Notes: generated by a model from the sequence alone, not told the origin. A stretch of 64,000 nucleotides of DNA from an uncultured Lachnospiraceae bacterium (GCA_946558695.1 CAMNTQ010000003.1:39856-103855), one strand, 5' to 3'; numbered from the stretch's first letter, positions 17,312 through 26,398 are shown. Translations and numbers: made by a program.

Positions 17312-17968
17312 CTATTTTTCATACTGTGATACTGTTGTCATCTTCAAATATATCCGGCAGTTCTGATGATTATAATCATATATTAATGCCTGTTGAAACT
17401 GTCTGGCTGCTTCATCCATATCACCCAACCCCAAATTCGCAAGCCCCATCAGATAATGGCAGTGCGCTTTATTCTTTTTATCCATATCATCTTCAAAAAT
17501 CAGGAAATCTGGTAATGATACTGCAAAGAAATCATTTTCTGTTTTATCATATAAATGTCTTTCTCCATAATCCATCAATTTGTTAAAGCATGCAAAAGCC
17601 GCTTTCTTATTTCCGCTTTCCAAATACGCAAGCCCTTTATAAAGAATCATGTCTGCAGGCTGATCATAATAATACATAACGCCAGCCGGCTCATTCTCCC
17701 CTGCCTCAGCTTTTTCAAAATATATTTTTGCTTTTTCCTCTTTCCCAAGCTTCTTATTTACAATTCCAAGATAATAATAAATATGGTTATCCTTCGTGCC
17801 CTCTAACCATCCTTCACCAAGATTTAAAGGGTACTCCAGCGCTTTTTTCAATAGTTTTTCTGCTTTTTCCGGCATGGATTCTGCGAGTGCAGTCTTTGCC
17901 ATTTCAACAAGTGCAGTCTTATATTGACCTGAAATTCTTCCTTCTGCGCCTTCCCACGGGCGGAAGAT
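17312..17968 (-). pseudogene. C-terminal remnant of a large DUF5107-type TPR protein
   Basis: An ATG at 17902 opens 196 codons, but the same frame continues upstream with the coherent peptide YYIFRPWEGAEGRISGQY, ending abruptly near 17968 against the next gene. That peptide and the downstream TPR-like repeats (NHIYYYLGIVNKKLGKEEKA, YKGLAYLESGNKKAAFACF, CHYLMGLANLGLGDMDEAA) match my recollection of the C-terminus of DUF5107 proteins of about 1,000 residues. Roughly the first four fifths, including the presumed sugar-binding domain, are missing. No ribosome site precedes the ATG at 17902. I call it a 5'-deleted pseudogene. Confidence 0.75.
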
Positions 17969-18020
17969 ATAATAGAAAAAAACACAAAAATGTGTTAATG
18001 TAAAAAACAGGAGGTGGATT

Positions 18021-18707
18021 ATGCATAAGATTGGGATAATATCCGATACTCATGGTATGCTGCGCCCGGAAGTATCCGAAATATTAAAGAACTGTGAACT
18101 AATACTGCATAGCGGCGATATTAATAATCAGGAAATATTAGACGCTCTGAGTCAGATTGCTCCTATCCACGCAGTCCGCGGCAATAACGATAAAAAATGG
18201 GCAAATTTCCTGCCCGAATCACTGACCTTAAATATCTGCAATATACCCGTCTTTGTGACACACAACAAGAATTTCATTCCAAAAGACCTGACGGGAATTA
18301 AGCTTGTTGTCTATGGACATTCTCATAAGTATGAAGAACGGATATCCGACGGAATCTTTTACTTGAATCCCGGAAGCTGCGGACCAAAGAGATTCCGTCA
18401 GGATATCACATTGGCAATTCTGTATATAAACGATGATATGACTTTTAAAATCGAAAAGGTCTTAATCAGTACTTCAAAAAATAAGAACACAGAAAAGGCT
18501 CGTGAAAAAACGGAAGATGAAAAGATAACAGCCAATATAGCATCTATGCTTCCCACAATCATGCGGGAAATCGATGCCGGCAAAACCGTAGAGCAGATTG
18601 CCGCAAAGCACCGCATCTCCATGGAATTATCAGATCAGATTAACCGGATGTACCTGACGCACCCCGGAGTTGACGTTGAGGGAATCTTAAGAAGACTGGG
18701 ACTTTAA
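18021..18707 (+). CDS. YfcE/MJ0936-type metallophosphoesterase with C-terminal extension
   Basis: The 228-residue protein starts with a compact phosphodiesterase domain of about 155 residues. Metal-ligand motifs are ISDTHG (about 8-13), HSGDIN, GNND, THN and YGHSH. Enzymes of this family hydrolyse phosphodiesters in vitro and the natural substrate is often unknown. Residues about 160-228 form a charged helical extension (EKITANIASMLPTIMREID ... HPGVDVEGILRRLGL) that is not part of the catalytic fold and resembles a small helix-turn-helix. An AGGAGG lies six bases before the ATG. The gene starts about 50 bp from the pseudogene break. Confidence 0.9.
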   Translation: MHKIGIISDTHGMLRPEVSEILKNCELILHSGDINNQEILDALSQIAPIHAVRGNNDKKWANFLPESLTLNICNIPVFVTHNKNFIPKDLTGIKLVVYGHSHKYEERISDGIFYLNPGSCGPKRFRQDITLAILYINDDMTFKIEKVLISTSKNKNTEKAREKTEDEKITANIASMLPTIMREIDAGKTVEQIAAKHRISMELSDQINRMYLTHPGVDVEGILRRLGL

Positions 18708-18757
18708 AATATACTCCACTAAATCTTTGCCCAAACTTAAGCACTTCTTAGGCTTTC

Positions 18758-19000
18758 TTAATTCAAGGCAAAATCCTGACGTACTTCCATCAGTGCGTAC
18801 CCCAACAGATTCTGTCCCTTCCACGCGCTCAGGTCGAATCTGCGCACGTCTTTCACCGTATTGGTTCGGGTAATCAGTGAAATCTCTTTCCCACAAACCT
18901 CCAGATTATCATCACTGACATATGCCATATCGCCTATCACTTCTGTTACTTTTATTCCATTTTTCTACGCTTTTTCTATTAATTTCGGTAATTCCTGACC
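18758..19000 (-). pseudogene. Broken IS1182-like transposase remnant fused to another gene's tail
   Basis: On minus, one frame reads QELPKLIEKA, a stop, then KNGIKVTEVIGDMAYVSDDN and LEVCGKEISLITRTN. This resembles the catalytic-domain segment of IS1182-type transposases. The frame then continues into SAWKGQNLLGYALMEVRQDF and a stop at 18758. That tail looks like the C-terminus of a NADAR-type protein. The fragment is too short and interrupted to be functional. No terminal inverted repeats are recognisable. The 341-bp gap between the phosphoesterase and the kinase holds only this remnant and the kinase terminator. Confidence 0.5.
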
Positions 19001-19004
19001 AGAA

Positions 19005-19041
19005 AAGGCATTTTCCTGAATTCCACTCAAGAAAATGCCTT
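19005..19041 (-). terminator. Terminator of the xylulokinase operon
   Basis: AAGGCATTTTC and GAAAATGCCTT form a perfect 11-bp stem with a 15-base loop, seven bases after the kinase stop on minus and followed by TTCTGG. Confidence 0.75.
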
Positions 19042-19048
19042 AAAGTTC

Positions 19049-20506
19049 TTAAAACAACTCTTTCACCGCCGGATAGATCTTCCGAAACTTCTGGTACTTC
19101 TCCTCATACTTCGCTACCAGCTCTTCCTCCGGTTCTACCGTATCCACTACTTTCACCAGCTTCCCTGCAATCGTCTCTACATCCGGATATTCCCCGCAAC
19201 CTACCGCCGCCAGCATCGCGCCGCCAAGAGCAGGTCCTTCCTCGCTCTCGATGACATCCACCTTCAGGTTCATGATATTGGCGATCATTTTCTTCCACAG
19301 CGGGCTTTTCGCTCCGCCGCCGCAGATTTTTGTCCGCTCTATCTTTATGCCAAGGCTCTTCGCTACCTCAAGGGAATCACGAAGCGCGAAAGCAACACCC
19401 TCTAAAACAGCCTGTGTCATATCCTCTCTTGCAGTGTCCATGGACATGCCGATAAACATCGCCCTTGCATCCGGATTGTTATGCGGAGAACGTTCTCCCA
19501 TCAGATAGGGCAGATAGAATACATTGTTCTCGCCAAGTTTTTGAATTCCAGCCTGCTCCGCTCCGAAATCCTTTGTCTTTAATATCTCTTCGCTCCACCA
19601 CTTATTACAGGATGCCGCGCTCAGCATACATCCCATCAGATGGTAGCTTCCGTCCGCATGAGCGAAAGAATGTAGCGCATTATTTTCATCCACCCCAAAG
19701 CTCTTGCTGGAGATAAATATGGTTCCCGATGTTCCGAGGGAGATGTTGCACATGCCATCGCCCACCGTTCCGGTTCCCACTGCTGCCGCGGCGTTATCCC
19801 CGGCTCCTGCTATCACTTTTACGTCCTCGCGTAACCCTAACTCTGACGCAATGTCCGATTTCAATGTACCTACTGCTTCATAGCTCTCATAGAGTTTTGG
19901 AAGCTGTTCCTCGTTAATCCCGCAGATATCCATCATTTCCTTGGACCAGCAGCGGTTTTTCACATCCATCAAAAGCATTCCCGATGCATCCGATACGTCT
20001 GTGCAGAAGGAACCTGACAATTTGTATGCCAAGAAATCCTTCGGCAGCATAATTTTACAGATCTTTGCGAAATTTTCCGGCTCATGCTTTTTCATCCACA
20101 GAATCTTCGGTGCAGTAAATCCTGCAAATGCGATATTTGCCGTATATTCGGAAAGCTTATCCCTTCCGATCACTTCGTTCAGATAATCTGTTTCTTCTCC
20201 GGTTCGTCCGTCGTTCCAGAGAATCGCCGGACGAATCACTGCGTCCTTGCCGTCTAATGCAACCAGCCCGTGCATCTGTCCTCCGAAGCTGATTCCGGCA
20301 ACCTTTTCCTTATCACACTCTGCAGTCAGTTCTTTTATCCCTTCCATGGACTGGTAAAACCAGTCCTCTGGATTCTGTTCTGACCAGCCCGGATGCGGAA
20401 AGAACAGCGGATACTCCTTTGACACGATCTTTTGGATCTTTCCCTTTTCGTCCATAAGCAGGAGTTTTACCGCAGAAGTCCCTAAATCTACTCCTATATA
20501 TAACAT
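19049..20506 (-). CDS. xylB: Xylulokinase (FGGY family)
   Basis: FGGY kinases phosphorylate ketoses. XylB makes xylulose 5-phosphate for the pentose phosphate pathway. The 485-residue protein has the N-terminal GVDLGTSAVKLLLMDEKG, the catalytic Asp region LWNDGRTGEE, GGQMHGLV of xylulokinases, GAGDNAAAAVG, and the C-terminal ICGGGAKSPLWKKM and GPALGGAMLAA. An AAGGAG site lies three and six bases before two tandem ATGs (20509, 20506). The inner one is chosen. It is the last gene after the DUF4867 and isomerase genes, so it probably phosphorylates their product, which need not be D-xylulose. Confidence 0.93.
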   Translation of the reverse strand: MLYIGVDLGTSAVKLLLMDEKGKIQKIVSKEYPLFFPHPGWSEQNPEDWFYQSMEGIKELTAECDKEKVAGISFGGQMHGLVALDGKDAVIRPAILWNDGRTGEETDYLNEVIGRDKLSEYTANIAFAGFTAPKILWMKKHEPENFAKICKIMLPKDFLAYKLSGSFCTDVSDASGMLLMDVKNRCWSKEMMDICGINEEQLPKLYESYEAVGTLKSDIASELGLREDVKVIAGAGDNAAAAVGTGTVGDGMCNISLGTSGTIFISSKSFGVDENNALHSFAHADGSYHLMGCMLSAASCNKWWSEEILKTKDFGAEQAGIQKLGENNVFYLPYLMGERSPHNNPDARAMFIGMSMDTAREDMTQAVLEGVAFALRDSLEVAKSLGIKIERTKICGGGAKSPLWKKMIANIMNLKVDVIESEEGPALGGAMLAAVGCGEYPDVETIAGKLVKVVDTVEPEEELVAKYEEKYQKFRKIYPAVKELF

Positions 20507-20581
20507 CATATTCTCCTTAAATCTGTCTGACAATGCACTGATATGTCATGATATTCATCATACCCGCATTTTCGACTTTTA

Positions 20582-22066
20582 TTATCCCCATGGATTCTCT
20601 GTCGGGTATCTCACACCCGCCGGCTGGTTATATCCTATCTCTTCTACCGGAACGCCGATATACTTAAATACCTCAAACAAAGCTTTTCCAAAATGTCCGA
20701 AGGCAACTGCGCCGTGGTGCGGATAACCTCCTTCAATCAGTACGTGACGGTAGAATCTTCCCATCTCAGGAATTGCAAATATGCCGACAGAACCAAAGGA
20801 CTTCGTAGCCACAGGAAGCACCTCGCCGTGAGCGATATAAGCACGGAGAATATTGTCTGCGGTGCTCTGTAAACGGTAAAAAGTAATGTCGCCGGGAACA
20901 ATGTCTCCCTCCAATGTTCCCTGTGTTACTTCCTCCGGCAAAGTACGGGCCATGATCATCTGGTATTTCATCTCGCAGAAGGAAAGCTTCTTAGAGGCTG
21001 TATTTCCGCAGTGAAATCCCATAAAGGTATCTTTATGCGCATAATTATACTTATCCTTAATTTCGCTTTCATACATATCTTTCGGCACCGTATTATTAAT
21101 ATCAAGAAGTGTCACGGCATCTTCGCTGACTACTGTTCCGATGAACTCGCTCAGCGCACCGTAGATATCCACTTCGCAGGAAACCGGAATCCCCTGCGCA
21201 GTCAGGCGGCTATTTACATAGCATGGTACGAAACCGAACTGCGTCTGGAATGCCGGCCAGCACTTTCCGGCAATCGCCACGTATTTGCGGTATCCTCTAT
21301 GATCCTCAATCCAGTCCTTAAGCGTCAGCTCATACTGGGCAAGCTTGCTTAAAATCTCCGGCTTCTTATTACCTGCGCCAAGCTCTTCTTCCATTTCTTT
21401 GACAACTGCAGGAATTCTTTCATCGCCTTCATGTTTATGAAAAGCTTCAAAAAGATCAAGCTCTGAATTCTCCTCAATCTCCACGCCAATATTGTAAAGC
21501 TGCTTGATCGGCGCATTGCATGCAAGGAAATTAAGCGGTCTCGGTCCGAAGCTTATGATCTTTAAATTGTTAAGTCCTTCAACCGCTCTTGCGATCGGAA
21601 GAAATTCATGGATCATATCCGCACATTCTTCTGCATCGCCTACCGGATACTCTGGAATATAGGCTTTGATATTCCTGAGCTTTAAATTATAACTCGCATT
21701 CAGCATTCCGCAGTAAGCATCGCCTCTGCCCTGCACCAGATTGTCTCCCGTCTCTTCTGCTGCCGCGATAAACATCTTCGGCCCGTCAAAATGCTTTGCA
21801 AGCAGCGTCTCTGAAATCTCCGGTCCAAAGTTTCCAAGATATACAACAAGTGCGTTACATCCTGCTTTCTTCACATCCTCCAATGCCTGTACCATATGAA
21901 TCTCACTCTCCACGATGCAGATCGGACATTCATAGATTCCCTCTGCGCCGTATTTGTCCGTATAAGCTTTCATCAGATTCTTTCTCCGGTTTACAGACAG
22001 ACTCTCCGGAAAACAGTCACGGCTGACTGCTACTACTCCAATTTTTACTTCTGGCATGTTACTCAT
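20582..22066 (-). CDS. L-fucose/L-arabinose-isomerase-family sugar isomerase
   Basis: The 494-residue protein belongs to the FucI/AraA fold family of ketol isomerases. Visible landmarks are a Rossmann-like N-terminal half (KIGVVAVSRDCFPE, LVVYLGNFGPE), the metal/acid region SCEVDIYGALSE and TLLDINN, and the C-terminal EGGYPHHGAVAFGHFG with the histidines expected at the active site. Which aldose it uses cannot be told. Position next to a kinase indicates catabolism of a free pentose or deoxyhexose. It begins 14 bases after the DUF4867 gene with its own AAGGAGG. Confidence 0.85.
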   Translation of the reverse strand: MSNMPEVKIGVVAVSRDCFPESLSVNRRKNLMKAYTDKYGAEGIYECPICIVESEIHMVQALEDVKKAGCNALVVYLGNFGPEISETLLAKHFDGPKMFIAAAEETGDNLVQGRGDAYCGMLNASYNLKLRNIKAYIPEYPVGDAEECADMIHEFLPIARAVEGLNNLKIISFGPRPLNFLACNAPIKQLYNIGVEIEENSELDLFEAFHKHEGDERIPAVVKEMEEELGAGNKKPEILSKLAQYELTLKDWIEDHRGYRKYVAIAGKCWPAFQTQFGFVPCYVNSRLTAQGIPVSCEVDIYGALSEFIGTVVSEDAVTLLDINNTVPKDMYESEIKDKYNYAHKDTFMGFHCGNTASKKLSFCEMKYQMIMARTLPEEVTQGTLEGDIVPGDITFYRLQSTADNILRAYIAHGEVLPVATKSFGSVGIFAIPEMGRFYRHVLIEGGYPHHGAVAFGHFGKALFEVFKYIGVPVEEIGYNQPAGVRYPTENPWG

Positions 22067-22080
22067 AATGAAACTCCTCC

Positions 22081-22701
22081 TTATAATGTAATGTTTTTAC
22101 CTTTAAGCCCGCAGAACGCTCCCTCTATCTTCGCATCCTCATGGGCGATCAGCCATTTGTTTTTCGCTGTCATCAGTTTCTCTTCCCCGTTATCATACGT
22201 GTCAAAATCAAGCTCATGATTGGTCCCCTCCGGCAGCACGATCACGCAGCGGAATCCATCTTCTGATGCCTGACACGGCGCATAGTGGAGTGTCGTAGCG
22301 TAAAGCTCTACCGCCGTTCCCGCCGGGACAAAAAATCCTTCTACATTTTCCGTATCATACATATAATCCTCGCTGATATCCTGCTGTTTTCCCAGAAGGA
22401 GAATCAGATCGCTGGCCGCAATATCTACTTCTGATGAACGGTGGTACTCCAATGCGTTCAATGTCTGATTGTGTCCGTTGCAGTATCCGATCTGAATCGG
22501 AAGACCGCCGTAAGCGCTTTTCTTTAGCTGATCCGCCACAGCTGCCGACTCCAAAGCCGCAAATCCCGGCACATAGACCACGTCCTCCGGGCACGGCGTA
22601 CTCTTCATCGTCTCTAAAAGTTCTGAGAAGTCATATCCCTTAAGGACTTTTCCGTATGCGGAAAATGAATCATCTGTAACTTTCTTAATCTCCATAGTCA
22701 T
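22081..22701 (-). CDS. DUF4867-type protein, first gene of the isomerase/kinase operon
   Basis: This 206-residue soluble protein (VTDDSFSAYGKVLKGYDFSE ... GYCNGHNQTLNALEYHRSSE ... FFVPAGTAVELYATTLHYAP) matches my memory of the DUF4867 family, which accompanies sugar isomerases in Clostridia. The histidine-bearing strand pattern (GHNQTLNALEYH, VPAGT, TLHYAP) suggests a cupin-like barrel, possibly binding a sugar or sugar acid as an ureidoglycolate-lyase-like fold would. An AGGAGG precedes the start. No catalytic activity is known to me. Confidence 0.75.
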   Translation of the reverse strand: MTMEIKKVTDDSFSAYGKVLKGYDFSELLETMKSTPCPEDVVYVPGFAALESAAVADQLKKSAYGGLPIQIGYCNGHNQTLNALEYHRSSEVDIAASDLILLLGKQQDISEDYMYDTENVEGFFVPAGTAVELYATTLHYAPCQASEDGFRCVIVLPEGTNHELDFDTYDNGEEKLMTAKNKWLIAHEDAKIEGAFCGLKGKNITL

Positions 22702-22740
22702 CCTCCTTTATGATATGTATATTTATTTCCGCGAAACAAC

Positions 22741-22860
22741 GAGCCAAGCAGCCATGCTTGCATGGATATTTGGCGACTGCCGCGAGGGTCAAATGCCCCG
22801 TAGCTTGCTGCGGGGTATTTGACTGACATTGTCTTGCTTCGGCAGACGGCACTCCCTATA
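22741..22860. repeat. Palindromic intergenic repeat island (REP/MITE-like)
   Basis: The 255-bp gap between the DUF4867 and GH3 genes has no credible gene. At its core GTCAAATGCCCCG (22788-22800) and CGGGGTATTTGAC (22811-22823) form a 13-bp near-perfect dyad extended inward by AGC/GCT. GC-rich flanks contain further small dyads, such as CCATGCTTGCATGG at 22752-22765. The composition differs from ordinary intergenic AT-rich DNA here, and similar sequences are, from memory, dispersed in Lachnospiraceae genomes. Confidence 0.6.
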
Positions 22861-22869
22861 TATGCCAAA

Positions 22870-22910
22870 GTCCCGAAAACTGATAGATATATCATATCAG
22901 TTTCCGGGAC
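22870..22910 (-). terminator. Terminator of the GH3 gene
   Basis: GTCCCGAAAACTGATA and TATCAGTTTCCGGGAC form a 16-bp stem (one mismatch) with a nine-base loop. On minus it lies 48 bases after the GH3 stop and is followed by TTTGG. Confidence 0.65.
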
Positions 22911-22957
22911 AGAATGCGTTCAAAAATTTATGAAGTTTGTAGTATTTTTTTGACATT

Positions 22958-25414
22958 TTACTCCATACATCTAAGCATCACCTTCAGAAGATTGCATGTA
23001 CAGAATTGAAGATCGCCAAGTGTAATAATCTCTCCGCTTTTGACTCCGTTTATAATATCATTGATATTCTCGATACATCCCGGCATCTGCAGATCATTTC
23101 CGGCCTTAATGCACCACTCGCTTGACGACCACGGATACTTCTCGGATGTAAGTCCCATATAGCTTGTATCCTGAGAAGTACACCAGTCTGTCATGATCAT
23201 GCCCTCAAACCCCCACTCATCCCTTGCCACTGCTTGTAAAAGGTCATAATTGTTGGCCGTGTGGATTCCGTTGATCAGATTGTAAGAGGTCATGACCGCG
23301 TAAGGCTGAGACTCCTTCACCGCAATCTCAAAACCTTTCAGATAGATTTCCCGAAGCGCCCTCTCGCTGATATGAGCATTCGTAAACATCCGGTTATCTT
23401 CCTGATTATTTGCCGCAAAATGCTTGATCGTCGTCCCCTGGCCGCCGCAGGACTGCACGCCTTTTGTATCTGCGGCGGCACATTTTCCTGAAATCAGCGG
23501 ATCTTCGGAATAGTATTCAAAATTTCTTCCGCACAAAGGATTTCTGTGAATATTCATTCCCGGGGCAAGCCACAGATGAATACCATACTGCTTCATCTCT
23601 TTCCCCACGATCTCACCCATTCTCTCAATCAGATCCATATCCCATGACTGCGCTAGTGTCGTTGCAATCGGAATTGCAGTACAATACTGATAATGGTCTG
23701 TCGCCGTTTCCGGAGTGTCCTCTGGAAACGGCATACGGTTCATACCAAACACCTCGCCGCCTGGCAGGACTTTTCCATCCTCCGCCGTCTTAAAATGAGG
23801 CTGGAGCCTTAATCCCGCCGGTCCGTCTGCAAGAATCAACGGAAAGATTCCTCTGTCCTCAAGAAGCACGGAACTAGTCTCTCCCGCTGCTCCCGGCACA
23901 AGATTAGCCGCATTTCCTACAACCTGCGTTCCATTCTCCGCACGCCTCTCGATGCCGACCGTAAGCTCTGCCATCTCCTCTGCGGTAAGCTGCGCAGCCA
24001 GCTCTTCTATCGTGGCATTGCCGTCTTTGACATCACGAAGCGTCAGGACTTTTTGCGGATTTCTGTCTTCCAGAATCGGACGCGCTTTATAATTTTTGTC
24101 ACACTTTTCAGTATCGGTCAGACGGTTTGTAAGCTGACTTGTAATCGTCTTATCCTCAATCTTTACTGTCCCTGCCACATCCGTATGAGCCGAATCCGCT
24201 CCAGCGCGGATCACGTATTCACCCGGCTCCAATATCCACGCTGCATCTTTTGTGCTGTAGGACGCCATATCTGAACATTGAAATGTCACGGTAAGCTTTT
24301 CCGACTCACCCGGTTTCAGCAGCTTAGTCTTTGCAAATGCTGCCAGCTCCTGATAAGGTTTCTCAAGTTCTCCCTCCGGAGCAGAATAATAAATCTGCAC
24401 AACCTCTCTTCCGGCAAATTTCTCTCCTGTATTCGTCACTGCGATTTCCAGCAAGATTCTTTCGTCTTTCTCTGTCTCTTCTACAGAAAATTTTTCCGGC
24501 TTTATCTCAAATTGCGTGTAACTCTTTCCGTATCCGAAGCAATAGGACGGCTTTATCTTATGCGTATCAAAATAGCGGTACCCTACGAAGATATCCTCCG
24601 TATAATACTCATCGTCCACATTCCCGTTATTATGACTGAAATTTTTTGAGGATGGATAATCATAATAATCCTTTGCCCACGTGTCCGTAAGCCTTCCTGA
24701 CGGGTAAGTCTTTCCGGTCAGCACATCTCCTGCCGCGTAACCGCCAGTATTTCCAAGCTGCCCCATAAGGACGACCGTGTTAAGTCCTTTTATGTTCTTG
24801 ATCGCCATGGTATCAATCACTCCGCCGACATTAAGAAACAGGATTGTCTTTTCATAGTTTTCAGCCAGAAACCCGATGTTCTCAAGCTCCCGGTCTGTCA
24901 GGAGATAATCACCTTTTTTGTACTCTCTGTCCTTTCCTTCTCCGGAATTTCTTGAAAGCACATAAACCGCAGTCTCCGTCTCTTCCTTTTTTACAATAGA
25001 AGGAACCTGCGGTTCTTCAAACGGCCTTTCAAAAAGCACCATATGTACAGGTACATTGCGTTCTTCCATTTCTTTTTCCACACTGTCCATATATTCTTCC
25101 TCAGCCCGGGCAAGCTCCGCATCATAGCTGTCTAACCACTCTCCGCTGAGAATATCGAATCCGGCGGCTGTAAGTCCTTGCTCCACATTGATATTCTCCC
25201 TTGTATTCACGTCGCCGGAACCGGTCCCGCCCTTCACGGTATGTCTCGCCCCATTCCCGTACAATGCGATCTTTCGCTCAGATTCGCGAAGCGGCAGCGC
25301 CCCGTCATTTTCTAAGATCACCATACACTCCCCTGCAAGCTCCCTTACCATCCGCTGATTCTCTCTCTCAAGCGATGTCACCTCATCTGTTTTTAATCCA
25401 AAAAATTGTTCCAT
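22958..25414 (-). CDS. Glycoside hydrolase family 3 beta-glucosidase, domain-inverted
   Basis: The 818-residue predicted cytoplasmic protein has the GH3 domains in swapped order. The alpha/beta sandwich domain comes first (VILENDGALPLRESERKIALYG, KGGTGSGDVNTRENINVEQG), then a fibronectin-III-like domain (about 300-400), then the TIM barrel. The barrel holds LADGPAGLR, GRNFEYYSEDP, KHFAANNQE and the nucleophile Asp in MIMTDW. Such inverted enzymes are known from Ruminococcus and Butyrivibrio. No signal peptide is seen, so imported oligosaccharides are the likely substrates. The AraC-type regulator lies 48 bp upstream on the same strand and is probably cotranscribed. Confidence 0.93.
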   Translation of the reverse strand: MEQFFGLKTDEVTSLERENQRMVRELAGECMVILENDGALPLRESERKIALYGNGARHTVKGGTGSGDVNTRENINVEQGLTAAGFDILSGEWLDSYDAELARAEEEYMDSVEKEMEERNVPVHMVLFERPFEEPQVPSIVKKEETETAVYVLSRNSGEGKDREYKKGDYLLTDRELENIGFLAENYEKTILFLNVGGVIDTMAIKNIKGLNTVVLMGQLGNTGGYAAGDVLTGKTYPSGRLTDTWAKDYYDYPSSKNFSHNNGNVDDEYYTEDIFVGYRYFDTHKIKPSYCFGYGKSYTQFEIKPEKFSVEETEKDERILLEIAVTNTGEKFAGREVVQIYYSAPEGELEKPYQELAAFAKTKLLKPGESEKLTVTFQCSDMASYSTKDAAWILEPGEYVIRAGADSAHTDVAGTVKIEDKTITSQLTNRLTDTEKCDKNYKARPILEDRNPQKVLTLRDVKDGNATIEELAAQLTAEEMAELTVGIERRAENGTQVVGNAANLVPGAAGETSSVLLEDRGIFPLILADGPAGLRLQPHFKTAEDGKVLPGGEVFGMNRMPFPEDTPETATDHYQYCTAIPIATTLAQSWDMDLIERMGEIVGKEMKQYGIHLWLAPGMNIHRNPLCGRNFEYYSEDPLISGKCAAADTKGVQSCGGQGTTIKHFAANNQEDNRMFTNAHISERALREIYLKGFEIAVKESQPYAVMTSYNLINGIHTANNYDLLQAVARDEWGFEGMIMTDWCTSQDTSYMGLTSEKYPWSSSEWCIKAGNDLQMPGCIENINDIINGVKSGEIITLGDLQFCTCNLLKVMLRCME

Positions 25415-25462
25415 AACAAAATTTTCCTTTCACTCTTTATTCAAAATGACGCGGTCCCGAGA

Positions 25463-26290
25463 TCATCCCGTCTTATGACATTTGCGGAATTCACTTGGAA
25501 GAACCCCATATTTTCCCTTAAACAATTTTGCGAACGACCTGCTGTTGGCAAATCCATTGTTTGCTGCAATATCGCCGATTGCCATGTCTGAATTAGCCAG
25601 ATCCTTATATGCGTGGGCCAGCCGGAGACTGTCAAGATAATTTTTATAATTGATTCCTGTATATTTGCAGAACATTCTGGAAAAATAAGCGGAGGAATAA
25701 CCAAAAACGGCCGCCACTCTCTCTAGAGGCAGTTCCGCCGCATAATTTTCTTTTATATAAGCAGTGATATCGGAAAGGCTGTCAAGCTTCCTATGCTGCC
25801 GGATCAGCTTGGTATCCACCTTCTTCATACGGTATTTTGTAACAAGAAGATAAAGAAGCATATAAAACTTTCCCATCACCTTCAATTCATAGCCGCTGCC
25901 TTTTTCCGTGTAGGTTTCATATATCTCTCCAATCAGAGCCATAACCTCTCTATCCTGTATCAGGCTGCTGTTAGAGAAATATATGAACTTTTCATCTGTA
26001 TAATATTTCTCAAAGTTTGACAAGGGTATCTGCAGAACAACCGTCAGGTTCTTCTTCGGCGCATGAACCGAGTGGATCTCGTTGGAATTCACAAGCATAC
26101 ACTCTCCCGGTTTTAGAAGATAGCCTGAATTATTGACAAAAAAGTCAATCTCCCCTTCAAAGAGCGCAAAAATCTCTACAGAACGGTGCCAGTGCTTCTC
26201 CCGGACGTAATGACCGTCCTTTCCTTCAAAAAGAAATAATTTAAAAGGGATGTCATCATTGGGCATGATCAATTCATGAGAATATTCCAT
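25463..26290 (-). CDS. AraC-family transcriptional regulator
   Basis: The 275-residue protein has an N-terminal cupin sensing domain (KHWHRSVEIFALFEGE, LLKPGECMLVNSNEIHSV) and a C-terminal pair of helix-turn-helix units (LPLERVAAVFGYSSAYFSRM, MAIGDIAANNGFANSRSFAK). It probably controls the GH3 gene that follows 48 bp downstream, in response to a sugar. An AAAGGA site nine bases before the ATG at 26290 sets the start. In-frame ATGs further up lie in or before that site. Confidence 0.92.
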   Translation of the reverse strand: MEYSHELIMPNDDIPFKLFLFEGKDGHYVREKHWHRSVEIFALFEGEIDFFVNNSGYLLKPGECMLVNSNEIHSVHAPKKNLTVVLQIPLSNFEKYYTDEKFIYFSNSSLIQDREVMALIGEIYETYTEKGSGYELKVMGKFYMLLYLLVTKYRMKKVDTKLIRQHRKLDSLSDITAYIKENYAAELPLERVAAVFGYSSAYFSRMFCKYTGINYKNYLDSLRLAHAYKDLANSDMAIGDIAANNGFANSRSFAKLFKGKYGVLPSEFRKCHKTG

Positions 26291-26398
26291 TTTTATCATT
26301 CCTTTCGCTTTGCTCAAAACACAAACGGGCCGCTTTTCTTCCGCATTCTGATTTTCTCTTCTTCATACTCTCCTAATGAGCGCGCCCCTGCTTCTTCT

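Noticed and set aside
22698..22895. 65-codon frame over the palindromic island
   Set aside because: It is read through inverted repeats, with the start inside them. Such frames are commonly miscalled as hypothetical proteins in repeat elements.
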